A program made the translations under genes and the position numbers. The notes beneath the pieces were generated by a model, which was given only the letters and a program-made list of their open reading frames with translations, did not search any database and had not been told where the DNA came from. Source: an uncultured Clostridia bacterium (lineage in GTDB: Bacteria; Bacillota; Clostridia; TANB77; CAG-508). Taken from it: a DNA stretch of 42,683 nt. This document shows positions 1 to 8,091 of this stretch, one piece after another. The first letter of the stretch is position 1, and every line of letters starts with the position of its first letter. The DNA lies in NCBI GenBank assembly GCA_947631915.1, contig CANRNC010000017.1, positions 1-42,683 of the forward strand. Direction: 5' to 3'.

Positions 1-656
1 TCTTTGTTTCCTTTGATTTTTATTTTTCCATCGGCTTCTTCTTCATATGCAAATATTGCTACTTTTTCTTCTGAACCGTCTGTTTTTTCGTCTTCTCCTT
101 CGTTTTCTTTTGTTATGTCTTTTACATATGCTTCTAGTTCTCCAACTTGCTCTGCATCTACTGTTATTGTTGCTTTTTTGAAGGTTTGTTCGTAATTTTC
201 TGGGGTTACTTTATTTTCTATTTCTATGTCATAGCTTTTTCCTTCTTCTATTCCTTCTATGTATAATTTTATTCCTTCTTCTGGGACTTCTATGATTCCT
301 TCTGTTCCTTCAGTTATTGGGTCATTGTTTTTTATATTATATAGCTTAATAGTTAATCCTTCACTTTTAGGTTTTATCGTTATTTTATTACCAGCTAAAT
401 TAGTGTCTGTTCTTGCGTTTAGCTCGTTTAATATCATGTATATACTGTATTTCTTTGCTTCTACTGTTTCGCCAGTATCTGCTTGTATTTGTTGGCTATT
501 TATTCTAGCTATCTCTGCATTTTTAGTAGATACTAGTGTTACCGTTGTTATGATTGCTATTAGTATTAACATTATTATGCATGTTGTGATTACGACGGGC
601 ACATTGCAATGTCCCCCTACAGATTTGTTTTTAATTTTTCTTTCGTTTGGTTCCAT
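1..656 (-). CDS. Giant beta-helix surface protein C, N-terminal part, cut by window edge
   Basis: The N-terminal ~218 residues are visible; the rest runs off the left edge. A basic cytoplasmic segment (MEPNERKIKNK) is followed by SVGGHCNVP and one membrane segment (about residues 23-45), then the motif KKYSIYMILNEL and an extracellular stretch with FKKAT and ELEAYVKDITKE. These match the N-termini of the proteins starting at 31399 and 41777, so this is a third paralogue. The ATG at 656 has a GGAGG ribosome site 8 bases upstream. It has its own promoter and a leader shared with the other two copies. By analogy it is a surface adhesin-like protein; the missing C-terminus leaves the function open. 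Confidence 0.75.
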   Translation of the reverse strand, partial: MEPNERKIKNKSVGGHCNVPVVITTCIIMLILIAIITTVTLVSTKNAEIARINSQQIQADTGETVEAKKYSIYMILNELNARTDTNLAGNKITIKPKSEGLTIKLYNIKNNDPITEGTEGIIEVPEEGIKLYIEGIEEGKSYDIEIENKVTPENYEQTFKKATITVDAEQVGELEAYVKDITKENEGEDEKTDGSEEKVAIFAYEEEADGKIKIKGNK

Positions 657-704
657 AGATTTTCCCTCCAAAAAGTTATGTTTATTATTAATTTTTATAT
701 AATA

Positions 705-734
705 ATTTTAATATATATAAATATACAAAGTAAA
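705..734 (-). promoter_or_regulatory. Promoter of giant gene C
   Basis: On the minus strand TTTACT (734-729) and TAAAAT (710-705) are 18 bases apart. The same two boxes with the same spacing precede the genes starting at 31399 and 41777, which supports the call. The transcript start would be about 45 bases before the ATG. Confidence 0.55.
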
Positions 735-764
735 TGGCGTTTTTTGCTTAAAATAAAAGACTTC

Positions 765-865
765 CGCGGTTTTGTTTGCGGAAATTTATGGTTTGTTCGT
801 TTATTTTTTGTTGGTTAAATTTTATGAACATTTTTGTATTTTTTTGTCGATTTTATTACGGAAAT
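765..865 (-). promoter_or_regulatory. Paired upstream elements, 80 bp apart, before giant gene C
   Basis: On the minus strand ATTTCCGTAATAAAATCGAC (865-846) and ATTTCCGCAAACAAAACCGC (785-766) are similar and start exactly 80 bases apart. The same pair at the same spacing occurs before the other two giant genes. In this copy the proximal element also contains the inverted repeat TTCCGC/GCGGAA. They could be binding sites for a regulator; none is identified. Confidence 0.45.
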
Positions 866-940
866 AAGTTTTTTGAGCTTATATGTTAATTATTTGTTAT
901 GTCATATTTTTTAGCATTACAACTATTAGTTTATATAATA

Positions 941-1015
941 TAAAATGAGTTACTTTTAAGTAACCCATTTTAATTTAATATTCAAATTATATTTTGATTT
1001 CTTATTTCAATTTTT
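941..1015. repeat. 75-bp perfect repeat, copy 1 (gene 3' end plus terminator)
   Basis: Bases 941-1015 are identical to 42013-42087. The unit contains the last codons and stop of the minus-strand gene ending at 1002. It also contains a hairpin (942-955 pairing with 958-971, one mismatch) that reads into T residues on the minus strand and is probably an intrinsic terminator. The second copy plays the same role for an unrelated gene. Confidence 0.85.
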
Positions 1016-1433
1016 CTATTTCTTCTTTTGTTAGTCCTGTGCATTTTACAACTATTTCTATTGATATATTTTGTTTTAATAAATTTTTCGCAATTTTTAT
1101 TGCTTTTTCTTTTTCGCCTTGTTGTATTCCTTCTTTTATCCCTTGTTGTATTCCTTCTTCTAGACCTTCATAATATCCTGCTGCCTTTATTGCTTTTTTA
1201 TCCATTTCGTATAATTCTCTTTTGAATGCTAATTCTTGCTCATGTTCATCTAAACTTATTTGCTCTAATAGTTCTTGGGCTTCTTTTAATCCTTCATTTT
1301 CTTCTACTTCTCTCATTACTATCTCCTCCGGTTTATCTATGAATTTTACCCATGTATCTAGTTTCTTATTCCTTCCTGCATATCTCCTATACTTTGGTAT
1401 CTCTATTATAGCAATATCTAGCTTTTTAGTCAA
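1002..1433 (-). pseudogene. Rpn/PD-(D/E)XK transposase-like protein, C-terminal fragment
   Basis: The 143-residue frame resembles the C-terminal half of the Rpn (recombination-promoting nuclease)/PD-(D/E)XK putative transposase family. It has the LDIAIIEIPK strand, a WVKFI segment, the YEMDKKAIKAAGYYEGLEEG region, a Q/G/E/K coiled stretch (GIQQGIKEGIQQG) and a C-terminal TGLTKEEIEKLK. Full members are about 280-300 residues; the N-terminal nuclease half is missing and a TAG lies five codons before the apparent TTG start. No good ribosome site is present. I infer a 5'-deleted relic. A palindromic repeat lies about 50 bases upstream, near the likely deletion junction. Confidence 0.7.
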
Positions 1434-1481
1434 TATGTAATTTTTCTATATTAACATACTTGGTTTTAATTTAATTGTTTA

Positions 1482-1505
1482 GGGCACATGCAATGTGCCC
1501 CTACA
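1482..1505. repeat. Short palindromic repeat (GGGCACAT/ATGTGCCC + CTACA)
   Basis: GGGCACAT-GCA-ATGTGCCC followed by CTACA. It belongs to the dispersed family found at 597, 14230, 23115, 31340, 32274 and 41718. It lies upstream of the truncated Rpn-like gene. Confidence 0.8.
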
Positions 1506-1679
1506 ATTTTATATTATTTTTTATTTCAAAGTTGATGAATATTATTACTATTACTTTTTTGGATTTTAAATATTCTATACAGAAAATAAGAAGATAAAAT
1601 TTTTTTATCTTCTTACTTTTGCTCATTTTGACGTGCCCCTATAATTTTATATTATTTTTTATTTCAAAGTTAGTGAATA
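1495..1679. repeat. Direct repeat pair 1495-1541 and 1633-1679, with a hairpin between
   Basis: Two ~47-base units starting GTGCCCCTA and continuing with the same AT-rich sequence through TTTCAAAGTT are 138 bases apart. Both include the right arm of the palindromic repeat, so a local duplication took part of that element with it. Between them 1587-1599 pairs perfectly with 1603-1615 (13 bp, 3-base loop), a terminator-like hairpin with no intact gene in front of it. No gene was seen between 1434 and 1837. Confidence 0.7.
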
Positions 1680-1715
1680 ATATATTTTATTGTTTTTTGA
1701 TTTGTCAAATTTATT

Positions 1716-1744
1716 TTGATATTTATTGGAAATAGATGTATATA
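1716..1744 (+). promoter_or_regulatory. Candidate sigma-A promoter for the 1838 gene
   Basis: TTGATA (1716-1721) and TATATA (1739-1744) are 17 bases apart on the plus strand, about 90 bases before the ATG. The surroundings are very AT-rich, so chance matches are possible. Confidence 0.35.
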
Positions 1745-1837
1745 TTTTAATATTTTGTTAATAATAGTTTATATAAAATATTAAAGGTAATGTTTGGAAA
1801 AGTATCTTTACCTTATAGGAAGGAATGAGAATTAATT

Positions 1838-2272
1838 ATGGACAATAATCCTAATCTAAAAGTTTTAAAGGAATTGCATAAGGGTGCCCAAATGGGTATA
1901 AATGCACTTTCTTATGTTTCAGAAAAAGCAACTGATGATGGTTTTAAAAGAGAGTTAAGTACTCAATATAATCAATATGAAGACATTTTAAGTCGTGTTA
2001 CAGACTTATATAATAATTATGGTGAAGTTCCAGCAAATTTCAATTTTAAAGATGACATGATGACTTGGATGGGAATTCAAATGAATACAGTTAATGATAA
2101 AAGCCCTTCTAAACTTTCTGAATTGTTAATTCAAGGTAATACAATGGGAATTATTGAAGGTAGAAGACTTCTTAATAATAATCCTTCTATTGAAACAAAT
2201 ATTAAAAAGACATTGGATGATTTTGTTACTTTACAGGAGAATACTGTAGCAAAGTTAAAGGAATTTTTATAA
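1838..2272 (+). CDS. Small helical protein, possibly DUF2383/PA2169-like (ferritin-like fold)
   Basis: A 144-residue cytoplasmic protein without signal or membrane segment. It is predicted almost entirely helical with a four-helix layout: residues about 5-30, 35-60, 72-115 and 120-144. The pattern of an early LKELHKGAQMGI helix, a mid W-M-G-I-Q-M segment and a late EGRRLL helix resembles DUF2383/PA2169-type proteins, which have a ferritin-like bundle. I cannot confirm metal ligands. The ATG follows an AAGGAA stretch about 12 bases upstream, slightly far. It is one of only two plus-strand genes, monocistronic, and ends just before a strong hairpin. Function is unknown. Confidence 0.7.
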   Translation: MDNNPNLKVLKELHKGAQMGINALSYVSEKATDDGFKRELSTQYNQYEDILSRVTDLYNNYGEVPANFNFKDDMMTWMGIQMNTVNDKSPSKLSELLIQGNTMGIIEGRRLLNNNPSIETNIKKTLDDFVTLQENTVAKLKEFL

Positions 2273-2278
2273 TAACAT

Positions 2279-2302
2279 ATGGGCACGGTGAACCGTGCCC
2301 AT
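2279..2302. terminator. Palindromic hairpin after the 1838 gene (CACGGT variant)
   Basis: ATGGGCACGGT (2279-2289) pairs perfectly with ACCGTGCCCAT (2292-2302) around a 2-base loop, seven bases after the plus-strand stop and 41 bases from the minus-strand stop at 2343. Its position suits a shared terminator for convergent genes. It is also the CACGGT variant of the dispersed palindrome family. Confidence 0.6.
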
Positions 2303-2342
2303 ACGTATTTGATATTTTATTTATTGTTGTTATTGCAAAATT

Positions 2343-5300
2343 TTAAGTCATTTTTGTTAAATATGATGATAAGAATGTATTTTTATTTTCATATTTTCCT
2401 CTTTTCAACATATTCATTACATTAGATGTTTCCTTACATTTCATAGTTACTTCTGTAATTGAACCATAATCATTATCCATTAAACTTATACGATAAGACG
2501 TTACATCTTCTAAATTAAAGTTTAAATCTTCTTCATTTATAATTCCTTCAATTCCTTCATCTTTAACATTTATTAATGTAGCTACACTACTGCCCCAACT
2601 AGAATTTGCTTCATCTCGTAGGTACAGTTTTCCGTTTTCCATTTTTGCTAGTCTTTTATCTCCAATATAGAAAGTTAAACTATACTTCATAACTGGTTGT
2701 GATAATTCATCTTCATTATAATTTATGTAATATAAAATATCATTTCCTACTTTTTTGATATATAGGTCTACTCCGTCTTGACTGCCTATTAAATCACTTT
2801 CTGTCCACTTTTCTGTTGCTGATTTTTTTCCATCTACTATTATATGATTTTTTACATCGCATATATTAACACTATATATTTCAGACCAATTTTCTAATGG
2901 TTCTACTTTAATACTCATAATATCATTTATAGAATTAATACCCATTAATTTTATAGGAATTGCATATTCAAATGAATTAGTAAGTCGTTCATTAGTAACA
3001 TTATCTATTTCTGATGGATTACCTGATACCATACTATAAATAGATGAATTTTCTACCATATAATTATATGATGATCTAGATGTAGTATCTTTTGTTGCAA
3101 AATGCAATTGTAAATTTGTATATCCAGCTTCTGGTAATCCTTTTAAGAATTCTCCATAAATATATAAGTTTCCATTGCCAATTACTGCATATAATTTCAT
3201 CTTATCATTGCTTCCTACTAACCATTCTTCTTTCCATTCCGAACTAGATTTTATTCCATCAACAGTAATATCTATAATGTATTCCTCTAATTTTGCCTCA
3301 GCACGATATTTCTCTTCTTGCGTAGTTTTATCTTTCAATGCAAATGCTAAACCTTGTATATCAGTAATTTCTGATACATCTATTTGTTCCATGTTAATCT
3401 TATATTCTATTCCATTTTCTATTATAGAACGATATGCACCCACTATGTCTTCGCTATCATCAGTAATATTTCCTAGCAATAATTCTCTATTGTAATCTCT
3501 TTTTCCACTAGCTGATTTTCCTGCGATATATAAATAATAATTATTATTTTTTAAAGACTGATTAGTATCAACATAAATATATATATATGGCTCATCTATT
3601 GTTGCATAAATCTTTGTATTTTCATCTTCAAGAATAATATTCTCTTCTCTCCATTCCTCATTAGTATTAAATCCATCCAATGTAATAGCATGAGAAACAT
3701 TAAAGTCAGTTATTTCGAAATGGAATACGCTATGCCAATCATGAGATACATAGTCGATTCTTAATTCTTTAATGTCTTCTTTACTATAAGCCTTTATTCT
3801 ATCTTTAGGAATTTTATATTCAAAATATTGATCACTTACATAGTTTACTTTGGTTTTATTATTATTATCTAAATCAGATGTACTATTTTTATTACTTCCA
3901 TCATATATGCTTGAATCTTCTGTCATGTATTGATATTTCTTTGAAGAAGAAGATTTCTGTGTTGCAATACTAACTTGAATATGATAATCTTTTGCTTCAT
4001 AACCATATTTTCCACCTATTAGATAAAAGTTTTCATCGTCTTCTCTTAAATATACTTCTGTAATTCCATCATCATAAATTAAATCTGCATCTGCCCATTC
4101 ATATTTATCTGTTATAAGACCATCTAATTGAATTGGTCTAGCATAATCATGAAGTTCAGCTGTTGTTTCGATACTAGTATCTGCATCATTTAGTTGATAA
4201 AATCCATTATTTGTATTATCGCTTTCTCCTTTAATTGTAATCGTTCCAATATAATTACCTTGTATCTGTTTTAAATAACAATCTTCATTTGCAAATCTGA
4301 TACTAGCATATTCATTATCCTCATAAGTTTCAAATGAGTCTGGAAGGCTTAAATAGATTTTCCATTCTCCTTCTTGTATATCACTAGGTAATTTTAATAC
4401 AAATTCTTCTTTTGTAGATTCTCCTGACCACCATTTAGTAGGATCTTTATCTGTTACAGCTTTATAATATTTATTATCTTTTGCTAAAAGTACATATACC
4501 TTTCTTTCTTGTATTAAATTAGCGACTCCTTCATTTAAAATTGTTGTTTCAAAGTTTAGAGTTCCACCTTTTTGTACTTCATATCCTGGAACTTTTGCAT
4601 TTGTCACTAAATATCTATAACCCATTTTATTACATAAATATGTATAACCATCTAACCCTACATAATTAGGATCAACTTCTTCACTTACAGTTGCCTCCTC
4701 TTTCCAATAATTAAATATGTGAGAATTTCCATCGTGTAAATAATTCATATTTACTGATTTCATATCTAATAGTGCTTCATCTATTTCAAAAAATGTATCA
4801 TCACTATCTACATAAGGTGGTTTACTAAATGAAATTTCTCCTCCTGATACTGTATATTTTGTAAGATAACTTTGCCACTCTAATTCGCTTTCTCTTTGTC
4901 CCTCTTCATAAGTTCCTTTATCTGTTTTAGAAGATAAATAAGCATCATTAAATAAAGTTAGACGAGCTCTTTTATCTTCTGTTCCAGCAAGTTTTGCATC
5001 AAAAAATGCATTTTCTCCAATATATTCTCTATAATACCTAGGTCTTCTTACTGCTATTTGAATAGGATATGGCACTACTTGTAAAGCCTTATCTATTAGT
5101 TGATTAATATATTGTTTCTCTGCATAAACACTAGAGTGCATCTCTCCCCAAGGTCCTATAAATCCTAATTGTACTACATGTATTACATCTTTATTTGTTT
5201 CAAAGAATTCTTTTAATTGTTCTACATGTCCTAGTACAATGTTGAAATCAGAAGGATCATTTTCTCTATCTTCTCCTTCTGCATAGTCTTGCCCATACGC

Positions 5301-5783
5301 AAATCTAACAACGGCTTTAAGTCCGGCTTTTCTATAAATGTCTAGATATTCATCTAGTGCTTCTAAATAAAATTGTGGTAAAGTTGCGGTTTCTTTATAG
5401 TTGTCTAAATATACTAGCACCAAACCTAGACTTTCTTTTTTTTCAATTATATCTTCTGTTCTAGAAATACCGTGGTCTAATAGATTCTGTTTATTTTTCT
5501 CATTTATTTCATCATTTTCTTCATCATATGCTTCTAATTTTAAACTATCTAGTTCATAACAACCACGATAAGGATTTGCTAATAGTTCTCTGCTTCCTAC
5601 ATAACTCATATCTGAATCAATAAGTCCATCATCATTATATTTTTCACCGACTAAATTATATCCTAATGAACTTGATTTCTTACTCACAAATTTCGCAAAA
5701 GTATAATCATAGCTAGTAATTATTATGGTAATTAAAATCATATATAGGCATATTCTATTTACAATTTTTATCGTTTTTTTCAT
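2343..5783 (-). CDS. Exported DUF4874/DUF4832 glycosidase-like protein with four C-terminal CBM9-like repeats
   Basis: A 1146-residue protein and the last gene of the SipW operon. Residues 8-30 are a hydrophobic signal ending in TFAKFV, resembling the TYARY motif of its neighbours, so it may be cut by the same peptidase. Residues ~65-360 carry DUF4874/DUF4832 hallmarks: NPYRGCY (70-76), VLVYLDNYK (~122), VVRFAYG (~158) and GFIGPWGEMH (207-216). These families are thought to form glycoside-hydrolase-like barrels, and the acidic residue in GPWGE is a candidate active-site residue. A beta-sandwich region follows, then four repeats beginning I-x-[LV]-D-G and usually an E-W or K-W (about 551, 701, 841 and 983), similar to family 9 carbohydrate-binding domains. 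The ribosome site AAGGAGG is unusually far (27 bases) from the ATG, and a small hairpin could bridge the gap. The substrate is unknown. Confidence 0.75.
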   Translation of the reverse strand: MKKTIKIVNRICLYMILITIIITSYDYTFAKFVSKKSSSLGYNLVGEKYNDDGLIDSDMSYVGSRELLANPYRGCYELDSLKLEAYDEENDEINEKNKQNLLDHGISRTEDIIEKKESLGLVLVYLDNYKETATLPQFYLEALDEYLDIYRKAGLKAVVRFAYGQDYAEGEDRENDPSDFNIVLGHVEQLKEFFETNKDVIHVVQLGFIGPWGEMHSSVYAEKQYINQLIDKALQVVPYPIQIAVRRPRYYREYIGENAFFDAKLAGTEDKRARLTLFNDAYLSSKTDKGTYEEGQRESELEWQSYLTKYTVSGGEISFSKPPYVDSDDTFFEIDEALLDMKSVNMNYLHDGNSHIFNYWKEEATVSEEVDPNYVGLDGYTYLCNKMGYRYLVTNAKVPGYEVQKGGTLNFETTILNEGVANLIQERKVYVLLAKDNKYYKAVTDKDPTKWWSGESTKEEFVLKLPSDIQEGEWKIYLSLPDSFETYEDNEYASIRFANEDCYLKQIQGNYIGTITIKGESDNTNNGFYQLNDADTSIETTAELHDYARPIQLDGLITDKYEWADADLIYDDGITEVYLREDDENFYLIGGKYGYEAKDYHIQVSIATQKSSSSKKYQYMTEDSSIYDGSNKNSTSDLDNNNKTKVNYVSDQYFEYKIPKDRIKAYSKEDIKELRIDYVSHDWHSVFHFEITDFNVSHAITLDGFNTNEEWREENIILEDENTKIYATIDEPYIYIYVDTNQSLKNNNYYLYIAGKSASGKRDYNRELLLGNITDDSEDIVGAYRSIIENGIEYKINMEQIDVSEITDIQGLAFALKDKTTQEEKYRAEAKLEEYIIDITVDGIKSSSEWKEEWLVGSNDKMKLYAVIGNGNLYIYGEFLKGLPEAGYTNLQLHFATKDTTSRSSYNYMVENSSIYSMVSGNPSEIDNVTNERLTNSFEYAIPIKLMGINSINDIMSIKVEPLENWSEIYSVNICDVKNHIIVDGKKSATEKWTESDLIGSQDGVDLYIKKVGNDILYYINYNEDELSQPVMKYSLTFYIGDKRLAKMENGKLYLRDEANSSWGSSVATLINVKDEGIEGIINEEDLNFNLEDVTSYRISLMDNDYGSITEVTMKCKETSNVMNMLKRGKYENKNTFLSSYLTKMT

Positions 5784-5844
5784 TTGTTTCGCCTAACTGC
5801 TTTAAGGCTTCCTCCTTCCCTTTGTTGTTTCAGGGTAACAATGT

Positions 5845-6396
5845 TTATATTACTTCTTTTTGTACTGCTACTGTTTTTACTCTTATTTCTTCTGTTTGAA
5901 CATTTGTAACTTCTAATTTAAACTCTTTACTTTCCTGATCTAAAAAGAATTCTCCACCGTAATAGCCTCCTATATATTGGCTATCTTCTTCTATTTCTAT
6001 ATATGAATTAGGATTATCTTGTGTAATTAAGTTTTCGCTTTCTACTTTCTTATATTCATAAACTTTTGCATTTGGTATAATCTCATCATTTTCATCTACT
6101 ATATAAATGTAATAATCATAAGCTATTTCTGTAGTTTCTGTATCATTAAAATTTTGTATTGTAAAATAACGTGTAACATTCTTTCCTCTTGCTAAATTTC
6201 CATCTATTGTGTCTATTTTTGTTTCTATAATAAGAGAAGCAACATCTATTGATAATTGACTATCTACTGTAGTTTGATATCTGGCATACGTTACCCAAAG
6301 AGATACTCCTAGCATAAGAAATACTAATACAAGTATCAATACTGCACTATAGCATTTAATATAATCTTTCATGCTTTTCTTGTTCTCATCTTTCAT
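5845..6396 (-). CDS. SipW-type exported TasA/CalY-like protein (183 aa)
   Basis: A short basic N-terminus and a hydrophobic segment (about 13-35) lead to VTYARYQTT, the motif shared with the other small proteins of this operon. The mature part is predicted beta-rich (SLIIETKID, RYFTIQNFND, EFKLEVTNVQ), consistent with a camelysin/TasA-like sandwich. Resemblance to known members is by layout rather than clear sequence match. The ATG has an AAGGAAGG site 7 bases upstream; the gene starts 47 bases after the preceding stop and lies 61 bases before the DUF4874 gene. Inferred role: structural or accessory subunit of an extracellular fibre. Confidence 0.6.
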   Translation of the reverse strand: MKDENKKSMKDYIKCYSAVLILVLVFLMLGVSLWVTYARYQTTVDSQLSIDVASLIIETKIDTIDGNLARGKNVTRYFTIQNFNDTETTEIAYDYYIYIVDENDEIIPNAKVYEYKKVESENLITQDNPNSYIEIEEDSQYIGGYYGGEFFLDQESKEFKLEVTNVQTEEIRVKTVAVQKEVI

Positions 6397-6443
6397 ATTT
6401 TATCCTTCCTTCTTATTGTGCACATTTATCTTTAGTTTGTAAT

Positions 6444-6965
6444 CTAATTATTCTCTGCAATAACTTGTCTACCTGTAATTGACATTTTCATATTCATATT
6501 TTCACCTATTACTTCTGTATCTTGATTATCCGCCAAATCTGTAGTATAGTAAAGCCATTCCCAATGAAATGAAACTGTTTTAGTTTCTCCCATATTTAGT
6601 CTACCTGTTTCTGCACTATCATCTGCTGTTATCGTAAAATTTGAAGGTTTTTCACTAAATGTAATTTCATAGTCAATTACAACTTCTGAATTCTCATTTG
6701 ATACTGTTACTGTAAAATCTCCTGATGTACCTGGAGCTGCTTTTCCATTAACCAATTTATTATGGTCAGCTGTATCTAATAAATTTAATTCAATTGTTTT
6801 TGTAGGGTTGTCCTCTTCAAATTTCCAAGTAGCAACATTAAATGATGTTCCATCTGCATAGAAATCATTGATATATCTTGAATACGTTTCAGATACTAAC
6901 CTTAAAGCAACTATTACGATTAATATCAATGTTAAAATAAAAATTGCATTTTTTTCCTTTCTCAT
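6444..6965 (-). CDS. SipW-type exported TasA/CalY-like protein (173 aa)
   Basis: An ATG at 6983 is possible, but the ATG at 6965 has AAAGGAG 6 bases upstream and gives a normal signal (MRKEKNAIFIL...), so I chose it. The hydrophobic stretch ends in SETYSRYINDF, the operon motif, followed by a beta-rich domain with an AAPGTSGDFTVTVSN strand and an FHWEWLYY strand near the C-terminus. The 334-residue neighbour shares this domain (IAPDSEGTYQFVIKN, LEWKWF), so the two are paralogues. The family (SipW-dependent TasA/camelysin) forms extracellular fibres in Bacillus; here that role is inferred. Confidence 0.65.
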   Translation of the reverse strand: MRKEKNAIFILTLILIVIVALRLVSETYSRYINDFYADGTSFNVATWKFEEDNPTKTIELNLLDTADHNKLVNGKAAPGTSGDFTVTVSNENSEVVIDYEITFSEKPSNFTITADDSAETGRLNMGETKTVSFHWEWLYYTTDLADNQDTEVIGENMNMKMSITGRQVIAENN

Positions 6966-6990
6966 AGGTATCTCCTTTACCATAAATCTT

Positions 6991-7995
6991 TTATCCCTCG
7001 ACAGCTGTTATTTTCATGTTTAATATGTAACTTGCACCAATATTACTTCCTGCTACTGTATCATTATTGCTTTCAAACCATTTCCATTCCAAAGTGTATA
7101 CATCATATGAATCTTTTGAAAGTGCTATACTATATTGGCTTAATACATCTATTGATTCATATTCATTCTCATTTCCAACAACATATTCACCATTTCGTTT
7201 TAATCTGTATTTCATATTGATATTATATTGATTATTTTCTGACATTGCTAAATTATATTTAATATTAAATTTATTACTATTTTTTATTACAAATTGATAT
7301 GTACCTTCACTATCAGGTGCAATTTTGTCTTGCACAACAGAAGATGATGATTGCTTAAATATATTAAGTTTAGTTTCTTTTGAATATGTTATATTATCAT
7401 CATATACTGAAAATCCATCTTTTTGATTATCATCATCATTATTATTGTCATCATTATTGTTATCATTATTATTATTGTTGTTATTATTATTATTGTTATT
7501 ATTGGTGTTATTGCTGTTATTATTGTTACTGTTATTGTTGTTACTGCTGTTGTTATTACTGCTGTTATTATTACTGCTGTTATTGTTATTAGTATTATTA
7601 TTCTTATTACTGCTATTATTTTTATTACTACTATTATTCTTATTACTGCTACTATTATTACTACTATTGTTATTACTATTATTGTTTGTGTTACTGCTAT
7701 TATTACTATTAGTATTCTCATTACTGTTTTCATTTTCAATACCGCTTATGATATTCTCTAACGTTTCGTTAATGTTATTGTCATTATCGGTATTGTTTTT
7801 ATCATTACTATTATTGTTTTTATTTTCCTCGGCACCGAATTCAATATCATATATATCAACATCTCCTGTAGGCATTTGAGGTTTATTTTCATTATAGTCT
7901 AAAGTTCTCATTATAAGTGCTATTAAAATAACAATTATTATTAAAACTACAATTATTGCTATAATTAATTTTTGTTTTCCAATTTCTTCTATCAT
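6991..7995 (-). CDS. Membrane-anchored TasA-like protein with Asn/Ser-rich spacer
   Basis: 334 residues in three parts. Residues 9-30 form a strong membrane segment without the TYARY motif, so this protein probably stays anchored. Residues ~55-195 are almost only Asn, Ser, Asp and Thr, encoded by AAT/AAC/AGT/AGC triplets. Residues ~200-334 are a beta-sandwich like that of the following gene (APDSEGTYQFVIKN, TLEWKWFESN). The arrangement suggests a wall-spanning stalk that holds a fibre-like domain away from the membrane, perhaps an anchor or nucleator like TapA. It ends 25 bases before the chosen start of the next gene. The low-complexity part should vary in length between strains. Confidence 0.65.
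   Translation of the reverse strand: MIEEIGKQKLIIAIIVVLIIIVILIALIMRTLDYNENKPQMPTGDVDIYDIEFGAEENKNNNSNDKNNTDNDNNINETLENIISGIENENSNENTNSNNSSNTNNNSNNNSSNNSSSNKNNSSNKNNSSNKNNNTNNNNSSNNNSSNNNSSNNNNSNNNNSNNTNNNNNNNNNNNNNDNNNDDNNNDDDNQKDGFSVYDDNITYSKETKLNIFKQSSSSVVQDKIAPDSEGTYQFVIKNSNKFNIKYNLAMSENNQYNINMKYRLKRNGEYVVGNENEYESIDVLSQYSIALSKDSYDVYTLEWKWFESNNDTVAGSNIGASYILNMKITAVEG
7430..7720. repeat. Triplet-repeat tract (ATT/TTG/CTG on plus; Asn/Ser codons on minus)
   Basis: About 290 bases of imperfect trinucleotides (ATTATTATT, GTTATT, CTGTTATT) inside the gene at 6991-7995. All six frames stay open here, giving meaningless poly-Leu and poly-Ile frames on the plus strand. Slippage in multiples of three would change spacer length without breaking the gene. 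Confidence 0.85.
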
Positions 7996-8091
7996 TTTTC
8001 TTTCTACCTCTCTTCTTTTTTGTATTAAAAGCTCTCATTTAAACCAAACTAATTAATTAAGCTTAAATGGAAGTTTTTACACTTCCGTCTA

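Noticed and set aside
7445-7879. Plus-strand poly-Leu/poly-Ile frames across the triplet tract
   Set aside because: They are the reverse reading of Asn/Ser codons of the anchored TasA-like gene; no ribosome site and no plausible protein.
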